A DNA stretch of 64,000 bases from Betaproteobacteria bacterium (GCA_016234655.1 JACRAU010000004.1:124001-188000); one strand, 5' to 3'; counted from the stretch's first letter, positions 46,555 to 55,530 are shown. Numbers and translations are program-made. The notes: generated by a model not told the origin, from the letters alone.

Positions 46555-47675
46555 CCCAACCGGTTTACTACCACCTCGGCAAATTTCCGCCTGCGGAACT
46601 GGACTGGAAACGATTGATCCCGCTGATCGGCAAAGCCAACGCCGGTCTTGCCCGTTACGACGGGTTGTTGTCGGCGATTCCCAATGCTGCGGTGCTGCTG
46701 TCGCCATTGACCACGCAGGAAGCGGTGCTGTCGTCCAAGATCGAGGGCACCCATGTCACGATGGGCGAGGTGCTGGAACTTGAAGCGGGCGGCGAGCCGG
46801 AGGATGTAACCCAGCCCAAGCGCGACGATGCCGAGGAGATTCTGAATTACCGGATTGCATTGCGCTCTTGCGTGGATGCCTTGAAGGAGCGCCCGCTATC
46901 CCAGCATCTGGTTCGGCAGGCCCACTATCTGCTCATGCAGGGTGTGCGCGGAAAAGAGCAAACGCCGGGGAGTTTTCGCACGGATCAGAATTGGATCGGC
47001 ACTAAGGGCTGCCGTATTGAAGAGGCCAGTTTTGTGCCGATTGCACCCGCGCAGCTTGGCTCGGGAATGGATGCTTGGGAAGCCTATATGAATGGCGATG
47101 GCGAACTGGATGCGTTGGTGCAGCTGGCTATCGTGCATGTGGAGTTCGAGGCGCTGCATCCATTTAAGGACGGCAATGGCCGCTTGGGGCGGATGCTGAT
47201 TCCGTTATTCCTGTACAAAAAGAAAGTTCTCAGCAGCCCCGATTTTTATATGAGCGGCTATCTGGAGGCGCATCGTGAGATCTATCAGGAGCGGCTGCGC
47301 GCCGTTTCGCGGGATGGCGCGTGGACGGACTGGTGTGCATTCTTCCTGGAGGGGATCGTGGAACAATCCGCCGAGAATGAACAGAAGGCGAGAGCCATCC
47401 TCGCGCTCTATGAGCAGGTCAAGACCCGAGTTGTTGACCTGACCCATTCGCAGCACGCGATCCGGGCGGTGGATTTTCTGTTTCAGAGTCCGATATTCAA
47501 AGCGCCCGACTTCACCGAAAAATCCGAGATACCCAAGCCGACGGCTGCCCGCATTCTTGCGATGCTGCGAGAGGATGGGTTGCTTCATGCGCTACGTGAA
47601 GGAAGGGGGCGGAGATCAGGGATTTATGCCTTCCGTGAACTGCTGAATGTTGCCGAGGGCCGGCGGATTATTTGA
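46551..47675 (+). CDS. Fic-family AMP-transferase-like protein
   Basis: This 374-residue protein has the N-terminal inhibitory helix motif TTQEAVLSSKIEGTHVTMGE ((S/T)xxxEG) and the catalytic motif EALHPFKDGNGRLGRMLIPL (HxFx(D/N)GNGRxxR), then a C-terminal winged-helix-like tail (PTAARILAMLREDGLLHALR). Class II Fic proteins add AMP to target proteins, with the inhibitory Glu restraining activity. It lies inside the hsd operon and its start overlaps a fossil hsdS end. Confidence 0.93.
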   Translation: MTQPVYYHLGKFPPAELDWKRLIPLIGKANAGLARYDGLLSAIPNAAVLLSPLTTQEAVLSSKIEGTHVTMGEVLELEAGGEPEDVTQPKRDDAEEILNYRIALRSCVDALKERPLSQHLVRQAHYLLMQGVRGKEQTPGSFRTDQNWIGTKGCRIEEASFVPIAPAQLGSGMDAWEAYMNGDGELDALVQLAIVHVEFEALHPFKDGNGRLGRMLIPLFLYKKKVLSSPDFYMSGYLEAHREIYQERLRAVSRDGAWTDWCAFFLEGIVEQSAENEQKARAILALYEQVKTRVVDLTHSQHAIRAVDFLFQSPIFKAPDFTEKSEIPKPTAARILAMLREDGLLHALREGRGRRSGIYAFRELLNVAEGRRII

Positions 47676-47844
47676 GTCTCACGCATGCACTTTTAATCAC
47701 ACAATGTCTCATATTTATTTAAATGTGAGACACAATACGGGGATTGTTTAATGCGTGAGACGCAAACTCTGACACCTGGAAAACTATTATCTTATTGATA
47801 TTTAATGACTTGTTTATTTAGACGCAAACCCAGCCGGACGTGAA
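47676..47844. promoter_or_regulatory. AT-rich gap with nested GTCTCA inverted repeats
   Basis: Between fic and the hsdR fossil. The outer pair GTCTCACGCAT (47676-47686) / ATGCGTGAGAC (47751-47761) encloses an inner pair TGTCTCA (47705-47711) / TGAGACA (47726-47732). Four GTCTCA half-sites in 86 bases look like an operator array. The following A/T-rich stretch (47784-47820) could hold a promoter for rhuM-hsdR. Confidence 0.65.
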
Positions 47845-47964
47845 ATGACCGAAGACGACCTCGAACAACTCGCCCAGACCTGGTTCCAGGACTCCGGTTG
47901 GGAATACCGCTTTGGCCCCGATATCGCCCCGGATATGGGCACGATTTTGGGGGTGTTGGCATGA
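47845..47964 (+). pseudogene. Fossil 5' end of an hsdR gene
   Basis: An ATG-initiated 39-codon reading begins MTEDDLEQLAQTWFQDSGWE and continues to a GPDIAPD segment, aligning with the hsdR start MITEDQLEQLALTWFQDSGW about 1.1 kb downstream. The DNA is about 80 percent identical over roughly 95 bases, then diverges. The stop TGA overlaps the rhuM ATG. It marks where an older hsdR began before rhuM and a different hsdR allele arrived. Confidence 0.88.
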
Positions 47965-48950
47965 GCAGCGGCCTGGGCGAGGTCATCCTGTATCAGGCCC
48001 CCGGAGGCGAAACGCGGCTGGAGGTACGGCTGGAGCATGACACGGTGTGGCTGACACAGACGCAGATGGTGGAGCTGTTCGGGCGCGACCAATCGGTGAT
48101 TTCCCGCCATATTGGGAATGCCTTCAAAGAGGGGGAATTGGAACGGGAGAGCAATATGCAAAAAATGCATATTGCAAATTCTGACAAGCCTGTCGAGTTC
48201 TACAATCTCGACGTCATCATCTCGGTAGGCTATCGGGTCAAGTCGCGGCAGGGTACCCGTTTCCGCCAGTGGGCGACCAAGGTGTTGCGCGAGCACCTAA
48301 CCCAAGGCTACACGCTGAACCGCCAGCGCTTCGAGCAGAACGCCCGCGAGCTGGAGGCGGCGCTGGCACTGGTGCGCAAGGCGGCCGCCGGGGAGGCGCT
48401 GACCACGGACCAGGGGCGCGGGCTGGTGGATGTGGTGACGCGCTATGCCCAGACCTTTCTGTTGCTGCAACGCTACGACGAGGGTTTGCTGGCCGAGCCG
48501 CAGGTGGCTTCGGGCGGCAGGCTGCCCACGCTGGCCGATGCACATGCCGCCCTGGCCGGGTTGAAGGCCGATCTCATCTCGCGTGGGGAGGCAACGCAGC
48601 TGTTCGCGCAGGAGCGGGGCGATGCCTTCGCCGCCCTGCTCGGTAATCTCGATCAGACGGTGTTCGGCGAACCGGCCTACCCCAGCGTGGAGGCGAAGGC
48701 GGCGCATCTGCTGTATTTCGTCATCAAGAACCATCCGTTCTCGGACGGCAACAAGCGCAGCGCCGCCTTCCTGTTCGTGGATTTCTTGAACCGCAATGCC
48801 CGCCTGCTGGATGGGGCGGGCAATCCGGTCATCAATGACATCGGGCTGGCGGCATTGGCCCTGTTGGTGGCGGAATCCGACCCGGCACAGAAAGAGACCA
48901 TGATCCGGCTTATCATGAACATGCTCGCGGGTGCGACGGATGATCACTGA
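47961..48950 (+). CDS. rhuM: RhuM-family protein with Fic/Doc domain
   Basis: This 329-residue protein has an N-terminal RhuM domain with VWLTQTQMVELFGRDQSVIS, NMQKMHIANSDKPVEFYNLD and RFRQWATKVLREHLTQGYTL. A Doc-like Fic domain at about 255-280 has the motif HPFSDGNKRSAAFLFVDFLN (HxFx(D/N)GNKR). This makes it a possible kinase or AMP-transferase toxin. RhuM proteins are often found in restriction loci. It overlaps hsdR by 11 bases. Confidence 0.9.
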   Translation: MSSGLGEVILYQAPGGETRLEVRLEHDTVWLTQTQMVELFGRDQSVISRHIGNAFKEGELERESNMQKMHIANSDKPVEFYNLDVIISVGYRVKSRQGTRFRQWATKVLREHLTQGYTLNRQRFEQNARELEAALALVRKAAAGEALTTDQGRGLVDVVTRYAQTFLLLQRYDEGLLAEPQVASGGRLPTLADAHAALAGLKADLISRGEATQLFAQERGDAFAALLGNLDQTVFGEPAYPSVEAKAAHLLYFVIKNHPFSDGNKRSAAFLFVDFLNRNARLLDGAGNPVINDIGLAALALLVAESDPAQKETMIRLIMNMLAGATDDH

Positions 48951-51900
48951 AGACCAGCTCGAACAACTCGCCCTCACCTGGTTCCAGGATTCCGGCTGGG
49001 AATACCGCCACGGACCTGACATCGCCCCGGACGGCGATACGCCTGAGCGCGCCGATTACCGGCAGGTGTTGTTGCAAGGGCGTTTGCATGAAGCACTGTG
49101 CCGATTGAACCCGGATGTGCCCGATGCGGTGCTGGAAGAGGTGTTGCACCGGGTCGCCAAGCTGCATCAGCCTTCGATTATTCAAAGCAACCTCAGCTTT
49201 CACGAAGTGCTGCTCGACGGGCTGGCGGTTATTGTCGAGAAGAAAGGCGAGAAGCGCGGCGACCGTGTGCGGCTGATCGATTTCGAGCATCCGGAACAGA
49301 ACCAGTTTCTGGTGGTGAACCAGTACACGGTGCAGGGCACCAAGCAGCCGCGCCGGCCGGATCTGGTGTGCTTCATCAACGGCATTCCCATCGCGGTGAT
49401 CGAACTCAAGAACCCGGCGACCGAGCAGGCGGATATCTGGTCGGCGTTCAATCAGTTGGAAACCTACAAGGCCGAAATCTCAGACCTCTTTGTGTTCAAC
49501 GAGGCGCTGGTGATTTCGGACGGTCTGCATGCGCGCGTGGGTTCGCTGACGGCGGACCGGGAGCGGTTTATGCCCTGGTGCACGCTACGCAACGAGAACG
49601 ACCGGCCGTTGCTGGAGTTCGAGCTGGAGAAAGTGGTGCGCGGCTTCTTTGCGCCCGAACTGCTGCTGGACTATCTGCGCTACTTCATCCTGTTCGAGCA
49701 GGGCGACGACGGCATCATCAAGAAGATCGCTGGCTATCACCAGTTCCACGCCGTGCGCGAGGCGGTGCGCGCTACGGTGATTGCGGCCACGCAGCCGCAG
49801 GTCGCGTCGAATCAGACAGAAGAAGAGCGCGCCACCTATGGCAAACGGGTGGTGCCCGGCTCGCGCAAGGGCGGCATCGTCTGGCACACCCAGGGCTCGG
49901 GCAAGAGCATTTCCATGGTGTGCTTCACCGGCAAGCTGATGCAGCAGCCGGAGATGCAGAACCCGACGATTGTCGTCGTCACCGACCGCAACGATCTGGA
50001 CGGGCAACTGTTCCAGACCTTTGCCGGTGCGCGATCCCTGTTGAAGGAAATGCCGCAACAGGCAGAAGACCGCGACCAACTGCGCGAACTGCTTAATGGG
50101 CGCCCATCCGGCGGCATCATTTTCACAACGGTGCAAAAGTTCTCGCCCGAGAAAGACGAGGACCAATTCCCGCGTCTGACCGATCGGACCAACGTCGTCG
50201 TCATCGCCGACGAGGCGCACCGCTCGCAGTACGGCTTTAACGCGGTGCTGGACAAGAAGACGGGCAAATACAAATACGGCTTCGCCAAGCACCTGCGCGA
50301 TGCCTTGCCCAACGCGACCTTTGTCGGCTTTACCGGCACGCCGGTGGAGTCCGACGACAAGGACACCCGCGCGGTGTTCGGCGATTACGTCAGTGTTTAC
50401 GACATTCAGGACGCGGTGGACGACGGTGCCACCGTGCCGATTTATTACGAAAGCCGTCTGGCGAAGCTGGACATCAACCAGGCCGAGATCGAACAGCTTA
50501 GCGACCAGGTGGAGGAAATCTTCGAGGACGAAGAGAGCCTCGCGCTGCGCGAAGCCGGCAAGACCAGGTGGGCCGCGCTGGAAAAGCTGGTCGGCGCTGA
50601 CCCGCGCGTCAAGCAAGTAGCCGCCGACATCGTGCAGCACTTTGAGGCGCGCAATGCGGCAGTGGAAGGCAAGGGCATGATCGTGGCGATGAGCCGTGAG
50701 ATTTGCGCTCACCTTTACAACGCCATCGTGGCCCTGCGGCCGGATTGGCACAGCACTGACCCGGCCCAGGGCGCGATCAAGGTTGTGATGACCGGCTCGG
50801 CGGCGGATAAAGAACTCTTGCAGCCCCACATCTACAACGCCACCACCAAGAAGCAACTGGAAAAGCGTTTCAAGAATCCCAAAGACCCGCTCAAGCTGGT
50901 GATCGTGCGCGACATGTGGCTCACCGGCTTCGACGTGCCGTGCCTGCACACCATGTACGTGGACAAGCCCATGCGCGACCACAACCTGATGCAGGCCATC
51001 GCCCGCGTGAACCGCGTGTTCCGCGACAAGGAAGGCGGCCTGGTGGTGGACTACATCGGCATCGCCACCGAGCTGCGCCGCGCGCTGAAGACCTACACGG
51101 AAAGTCGCGGCAAGGGCCAGCCGACGTTAGATGCCGCCGAGGCACTGGCCAAGCTCAAGGAGCTGATGGAGGTGGCGCGGGGCCTGTTGCACGGCTTCGA
51201 CTACGCGGCCTATCGTACCCAGGCCACGGGTTTGCTGCTGCCAGCAGCCAACTACGTGTTGGGGCTGGAAGACGGCAAGAAGCGCTGGTTCGACGTGGTG
51301 CTGGCGATCACGAAGGCTTTCTCGCTCTGCGGCACGCTGGATGACGCGATTGAACTACGCGAAGAAATCGCCTTCTTTCAGGCCATCAAGAGCGTGATCG
51401 CCAAGGCGACGGAGACCGACAAGAAGCTGTCTGAGGACAAGAAGAATGCGGTGCTCAAGCAGATTCTCGACAACGCGGTGGTTGCAGAGGGGGTCGAGGA
51501 CATCTTCAAGTTGGCAGGTCTGGATCGACCGGATATTGGAATTCTGTCCGATGCCTTCCTGGAAGAAGTACGCAATTTGCCCCAGCGCAACTTTGCCGTG
51601 GAGCTGCTGCAGAGGCTGCTAAACGATGAGATCAAATCCCGCAGTCGCACCAACGTGATCCTGGAGAAAAAGTTCAGCGACCGCCTTCTCGCTGCGCTCA
51701 ACCGATACCGCAGCCGTGCCATCGAAAGCGCGCAGGTCATCGAAGAACTGATCCAAATGGCCAAGGAGTTCCGCGAGGCCGCCAAGCGCGGAGAAAACCT
51801 TGGCCTCAATGAATCGGAGCTGGCTTTCTATGACGCCCTGGCTGACAACGAAAGCGCGGTGCGTGAATTAGGCGACGACATCCTGAAAAAGATTGCACAC

Positions 51901-52092
51901 GAACTAACTGACAAGCTGCGCAACAGCACAACGGTAGATTGGCAGAAACGCGAGAGCGTGCGCGCACGTCTGCGCAACCTGGTTCGCATTACCTTGCGCC
52001 GCTACAAGTACCCGCCGGATATGCAGGAAGAGGCGATCCGGCTGGTGCTAGATCAGGCGGAGCGGCTGTCTGATGCGTGGTCCCATGGCTAA
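48940..52092 (+). CDS. hsdR: Type I restriction enzyme HsdR, motor and nuclease subunit
   Basis: This 1050-residue protein has an N-terminal nuclease domain with RRPDLVCFINGIPIAVIELK (the PD-ExK site), then SF2 helicase motifs: GGIVWHTQGSGKSISMVCFT (Walker A), VVIADEAHRSQYGF (DEAH), ATFVGFTGTPVE, and motif VI region HNLMQAIARVNRVFRDKEGG. It translocates DNA and cuts unmodified sites with HsdM and HsdS. The ATG at 48940 is preferred to GTG 48931. It is the last gene of the island. Confidence 0.95.
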   Translation: MITEDQLEQLALTWFQDSGWEYRHGPDIAPDGDTPERADYRQVLLQGRLHEALCRLNPDVPDAVLEEVLHRVAKLHQPSIIQSNLSFHEVLLDGLAVIVEKKGEKRGDRVRLIDFEHPEQNQFLVVNQYTVQGTKQPRRPDLVCFINGIPIAVIELKNPATEQADIWSAFNQLETYKAEISDLFVFNEALVISDGLHARVGSLTADRERFMPWCTLRNENDRPLLEFELEKVVRGFFAPELLLDYLRYFILFEQGDDGIIKKIAGYHQFHAVREAVRATVIAATQPQVASNQTEEERATYGKRVVPGSRKGGIVWHTQGSGKSISMVCFTGKLMQQPEMQNPTIVVVTDRNDLDGQLFQTFAGARSLLKEMPQQAEDRDQLRELLNGRPSGGIIFTTVQKFSPEKDEDQFPRLTDRTNVVVIADEAHRSQYGFNAVLDKKTGKYKYGFAKHLRDALPNATFVGFTGTPVESDDKDTRAVFGDYVSVYDIQDAVDDGATVPIYYESRLAKLDINQAEIEQLSDQVEEIFEDEESLALREAGKTRWAALEKLVGADPRVKQVAADIVQHFEARNAAVEGKGMIVAMSREICAHLYNAIVALRPDWHSTDPAQGAIKVVMTGSAADKELLQPHIYNATTKKQLEKRFKNPKDPLKLVIVRDMWLTGFDVPCLHTMYVDKPMRDHNLMQAIARVNRVFRDKEGGLVVDYIGIATELRRALKTYTESRGKGQPTLDAAEALAKLKELMEVARGLLHGFDYAAYRTQATGLLLPAANYVLGLEDGKKRWFDVVLAITKAFSLCGTLDDAIELREEIAFFQAIKSVIAKATETDKKLSEDKKNAVLKQILDNAVVAEGVEDIFKLAGLDRPDIGILSDAFLEEVRNLPQRNFAVELLQRLLNDEIKSRSRTNVILEKKFSDRLLAALNRYRSRAIESAQVIEELIQMAKEFREAAKRGENLGLNESELAFYDALADNESAVRELGDDILKKIAHELTDKLRNSTTVDWQKRESVRARLRNLVRITLRRYKYPPDMQEEAIRLVLDQAERLSDAWSHG

Positions 52093-52273
52093 CATCACCC
52101 GTATCTGTGCACCAAACCCAATCTCGGCCAAAATAGTGTTGAACTTATTCCCCACCCCAGCGTCAAGTTAGGTCTGTAGGATTCAAGATTCACTAGCGAT
52201 ACTTTTCAGTTGGCCTCTTTTCCCTTGATATTCGATAGATCGGGCATGTTGCCAAAATATGTTTGTAAGTATC

Positions 52274-52296
52274 CCCCGGCAAAGCCGGGGGCTTTA
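52274..52296. terminator. Hairpin after hsdR
   Basis: Perfect stem CCCCCGGC / GCCGGGGG with AAA loop, followed by CTTTAATTTTG. It probably terminates hsdR and/or the convergent nif operon. The remainder of the 234-base gap shows no gene. Confidence 0.75.
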
Positions 52297-52326
52297 ATTT
52301 TGTGACCTTCCTTAAATGTCAACCGA

Positions 52327-52974
52327 TCAGGCCACGACCAGGCTGCGCAGATACTTGAGCACCGGCAGGGTGGCGGCGCTGTCCAGCGCGGTGTAGCCGC
52401 CGCTGGTCTCTTTGCTCAGGTCGGCGCCGGCCTCGACCAGGCACTTGAGCACGTCCAACTTGCCGGTGGAGGCGGCATAGACCGCGCAGGTGACGCCGTT
52501 GACGTTCACATTGTCGATATCGGCGCCGCGCTCGATCAGCAGCGCAAGCAGGGCCGGGTCGCCATGCACGCAGGCGAACCACAAGGCATGGTGGTCGTCG
52601 TCGTTGACGTGGTTGGGGTCGGCGCCCAACGCCAGCAGCTCTTCCAGCAAGGCGCGCTCGCCTTTGAGCGCGGCCAGCATCAGCGGGGTCATGCCGGTGT
52701 CGGTGCGGGCATGGCAGTGGGCCAAGCCTTGCCCGGCGAGCCAGACGGCCAAGGCCGGGCTGGGCTCGGCCTTGGCGCGGGCCTGGGCGGCATCCCACAG
52801 TTGCTTGAATCGGCTGTCCAGCGCGGAGAGTTCCTGGTCGGTCTCCGCCAATCGGGCAAGGCCGGCGCGCGGCGCGAGGCCGCCGGTTTCCAGTTCGCGT
52901 TTCAAGCGCTCGCGCCGGGCATAGACCTCGGCGATGCGGCCTTTGACTTGCTGCATTTCCTGTTCGGTATTCAT
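52327..52974 (-). CDS. Ankyrin-repeat protein of the nif operon
   Basis: This 215-residue protein has an N-terminal coiled-coil-like segment (EQEMQQVKGRIAEVYARRER) and three to four ankyrin repeats from about residue 90: TPLMLAALKGERALLEELLA, HALWFACVHGDPALLALLIE, TCAVYAASTGKLDVLKCLVE. It is the last gene of the nif accessory operon. Ankyrin proteins of this kind occur in several nif clusters; a protein-scaffolding role is inferred. Confidence 0.85.
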   Translation of the reverse strand: MNTEQEMQQVKGRIAEVYARRERLKRELETGGLAPRAGLARLAETDQELSALDSRFKQLWDAAQARAKAEPSPALAVWLAGQGLAHCHARTDTGMTPLMLAALKGERALLEELLALGADPNHVNDDDHHALWFACVHGDPALLALLIERGADIDNVNVNGVTCAVYAASTGKLDVLKCLVEAGADLSKETSGGYTALDSAATLPVLKYLRSLVVA

Positions 52975-52980
52975 AGTCGT

Positions 52981-53457
52981 TCAGTCCTGTATGCCAGCCG
53001 CCAGCGCGGCGACCACCGAGGCGCCGATGCCGTCGCCTGGATCCAGGCTGGTCAAGCTATCCAATATCCGCTCGGCCTCGTCGTTGTGGCCGCGGCGCAA
53101 TTCGATGAAGGCCATGGCCTTCATGGTCAGCAGCAGGAAGCTGCCCAGGCGGAAATCGGCGTTGCCGACCATGGCCGGGTTCCAGACTTGCCAGGCCTCG
53201 GGTAGGCCGGCCTGGCGCGCCGCCACGGCCAATCCCTTGACGGCGAAGTCGTGGGCGGCGTCGAAGCTGCGCCGGCGATTGCAGAATTTGTACAGCACGC
53301 GGTAGAGCGGCAGAGCCTCGGGCGCCTGGCTGATCGCGTAATGGAACAGGAATTCGCCGCCGGCCGGATCGGCGATGTGCAGGGCCATGCCCTGGCGCAC
53401 CAGGTCTTGCAGGGCCGGTGGCAAGCCCTCGAATTCGTCTTGTTCGGCGTCAGTCAT
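52981..53457 (-). CDS. Helical-repeat protein of the nif operon, unknown
   Basis: This 158-residue helical protein has TPR-like spacing (ALPLYRVLYKFCNRRRSFDA, LTMKAMAFIELRRGHNDEAE). Its start overlaps the SagB-like stop by 8 bases and it is followed 6 bases later by the ankyrin gene. No enzyme motif. A role in nitrogenase assembly or regulation is inferred only from position. Confidence 0.7.
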   Translation of the reverse strand: MTDAEQDEFEGLPPALQDLVRQGMALHIADPAGGEFLFHYAISQAPEALPLYRVLYKFCNRRRSFDAAHDFAVKGLAVAARQAGLPEAWQVWNPAMVGNADFRLGSFLLLTMKAMAFIELRRGHNDEAERILDSLTSLDPGDGIGASVVAALAAGIQD

Positions 53458-55165
53458 AGGCCGGCAGCGTGCTCAGGCGCGGGTCGTCCACCGCCATGCC
53501 GATGGCGTAGTGGTAGATCACTTGATAGCGCCGGTCGGCCAGGCCGAGCAGTTCGTGGTCGGCGTCGTCGAAGAAGCAGCCGATGCCGGTGCCGCGCCAG
53601 CCGGCCGCCTCGGCCTCCAGGGTGGCCGCGTGGCCGAGCATGCCGGCCTCCCAATGCAGGTGGCGATAGGCGACGGCGTCCTCGGCCAGCGGCCCTTCGA
53701 ACTCGGCCAGCATCATGAAGGTGAGCGCGCTCTGCGCGGCGATGTCCTGATGGCAGGACACGGTGCGCGCGGTCTTGCCGCAACGCGCGGCGACCAGGCG
53801 GTAGAGCGGCAGTTCGGCATCGGCCGGCTGCCATTCGAAGTTGCTGCGCAGTGCCTCGCGCAGGGCCGGCACGGCCGCCTCGCTGCGCGGCAGGATATAC
53901 AGCCCGTTGACCAGACCCTCGACCCGGTGCACCAGGACGACCGGATGCACCCGCGCCGATCTCGGCCACAAGGACCAGACCGGTGAGCCACCCGGCAGCA
54001 GCGCCGCCAACAAGCGGCGGAACACGGCCAGCGGCATCACCGACTGGCCGTCGAAGGCCTGGGCGCTGCGCCGTTTGAGGATGACTTGGGTAGCGGGCAA
54101 GGCTACTACCCCCTCCCCCGCAAGCGGGGGAGCACCCTGAAGGGCATAAAGGTTGGGGAGAGGGCATTCTTGAATCGGATCGACGATGAGGCTACGCGTA
54201 GTCGCGCTACCCTCTCCCCCGGCCCCTCCCCCGCTTGCGCACCCTGAAGGGCATAAAGGGGAGGGGTGAAAGGCGCCGCGCGTGGCCTCGGCCACTTCGT
54301 CGATCACCGGCCAGTGGTACATCGGCTTGGGGTCGAGCAGGCTGGGTGCGCCGCTCCACTCGCCCCACGCCTGCGGCGGCGCGGCGGTCGCGCTGCCGGG
54401 CAGTTCGATGGCGAGCAGCACGTCCGGCTCTTCCGCCTCGACCCCGGCGAAATCGTCGGCCCGGTCCAGGCCCAAGGTGGCGGCGACCTGCGCCGGGCCG
54501 CAGGCCAGGAGGCGCGGGCGCCAGCCGAGCAAGGCGGCGGCGTAGCTCACGGCGGCGAGCACGTGGCCCAGGTCCAACTGGCAATAGCGGAAGGCGCGCT
54601 CGCCGTATTTCCACGCCTCGCGCCAATGGATGGAACTGAGGCCGAGCCAGAGGCCGGGCTGTTCCGACAAATCGCCCTCGCCCGCCCGCCATTCCAGGCA
54701 ATGGTGACGGGCTTGGTAGTGGTAGAGCCCGTCGGCCAGGCCCTCGACCCAGTGGGCGATGACGTAGGCCTCGGTCGGATGCAGGTTGCCCGACGAGGGG
54801 TGCGCGCGCAGCGCCCACTTGTCGCCGGCATACGACTTCCAGGCGGTGATGGCGAGGGCCAAGCGCAGCAACGTGCCCAGGTTTGCCAGGGTCAGCGGCG
54901 CGGCCGGCCGCTCGGCGTTCAGCGCGGCCCACGGCACCGGCAGCTCGACCGGCTGGCGCGGCAGGTTGATGTGTTGGGTCCAATTCCAGCAGCGGAAAGG
55001 ATTGGGCTGGGCCTCCCAATCCAGCGCGCCCGGCCCGGCGGCATAGCGGTCCAGCCGGTGCTTGCTGCGCTCGTGATAGGCCAGGGTCACGGCCAGCGAA
55101 CCGGCCGCCCGCGCCATTGGATCGTCGCCGGAATCCAGACACACCGCCGCCGCGTTTGCATTCAT
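53450..55165 (-). CDS. SagB/ThcOx-type nitroreductase, two-domain, with in-frame repeat insertion
   Basis: This 571-residue protein has two flavin-nitroreductase halves. The first contains LRAHPSSGNLHPTEAYVIAH and the second TQVILKRRSAQAFDGQSVMP and RSARVHPVVLVHRVEGLVNG. Proteins of the SagB/ThcOx class oxidise peptides or small molecules; copies occur near nif genes, with no known role. Residues about 299-353, between the halves, come from two inserted palindromic repeats (54105-54270). The start at 55165 (MNANAAAV) is chosen over upstream GTG or ATG readings. Transcribed with the nif operon. Confidence 0.82.
   Translation of the reverse strand: MNANAAAVCLDSGDDPMARAAGSLAVTLAYHERSKHRLDRYAAGPGALDWEAQPNPFRCWNWTQHINLPRQPVELPVPWAALNAERPAAPLTLANLGTLLRLALAITAWKSYAGDKWALRAHPSSGNLHPTEAYVIAHWVEGLADGLYHYQARHHCLEWRAGEGDLSEQPGLWLGLSSIHWREAWKYGERAFRYCQLDLGHVLAAVSYAAALLGWRPRLLACGPAQVAATLGLDRADDFAGVEAEEPDVLLAIELPGSATAAPPQAWGEWSGAPSLLDPKPMYHWPVIDEVAEATRGAFHPSPLCPSGCASGGGAGGEGSATTRSLIVDPIQECPLPNLYALQGAPPLAGEGVVALPATQVILKRRSAQAFDGQSVMPLAVFRRLLAALLPGGSPVWSLWPRSARVHPVVLVHRVEGLVNGLYILPRSEAAVPALREALRSNFEWQPADAELPLYRLVAARCGKTARTVSCHQDIAAQSALTFMMLAEFEGPLAEDAVAYRHLHWEAGMLGHAATLEAEAAGWRGTGIGCFFDDADHELLGLADRRYQVIYHYAIGMAVDDPRLSTLPAYD
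54105..54270. repeat. Two GC-rich palindromic repeats with nested 18-base segment, inside the SagB-like gene
   Basis: Copy 1 (about 54105-54165) and copy 2 (about 54208-54267) belong to the family also found in hsdM. Both contain the same 18-base segment CACCCTGAAGGGCATAAA (54132-54149 and 54240-54257), which is absent from the hsdM copies. The host repeats lie in opposite orientations while the nested segment points the same way. The gene stays in frame. Confidence 0.8.
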
Positions 55166-55227
55166 CGCAGGACTCCTTGCCAAGTCTGCCCGGGCCTGGC
55201 CATGTCGCTTGGCACACTCATGACGGC

Positions 55228-55512
55228 TTAGGCCGAGGCTTTGCTTTCAGTCTGGTACAACTCTTCCGCCAGGCAACCGATAGGTTCGGACAAGGTGCCC
55301 TCGCCGTCCAGCTCGAAGCGCACCAGGAAGATGTCGGTGTCGGGCTCGGCCTCGGCATGGCCGATGTTGACCACCACGCCGCGCGCCCCGGCCGGGGCCA
55401 GCAACTCGTTGACGAAGCGGCCGGGAATGGCGGCCTCGCCGGTTTCCTCGACGGGGTCGTTGTACAGATCGCCGGCGGCGTAGACCAGATCGCCCATTTG
55501 AATTTGTCCCAT
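55228..55512 (-). CDS. NifZ-like nitrogen fixation protein
   Basis: This 94-residue protein has GDLVYAAGDLYNDPVEET, then AGARGVVVNIGHAEAEPDTD and IFLVRFELDGEG, the pattern of a NifZ domain (GxxGxVVxxGxxxxxxxxxxxVxFE). NifZ assists P-cluster or MoFe-protein maturation. It is shorter than classical NifZ. It lies 18 bases from the ApbE gene in the nif operon. Confidence 0.6.
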   Translation of the reverse strand: MGQIQMGDLVYAAGDLYNDPVEETGEAAIPGRFVNELLAPAGARGVVVNIGHAEAEPDTDIFLVRFELDGEGTLSEPIGCLAEELYQTESKASA

Positions 55513-55530
55513 CGCAGGCTCCTGAATAAT

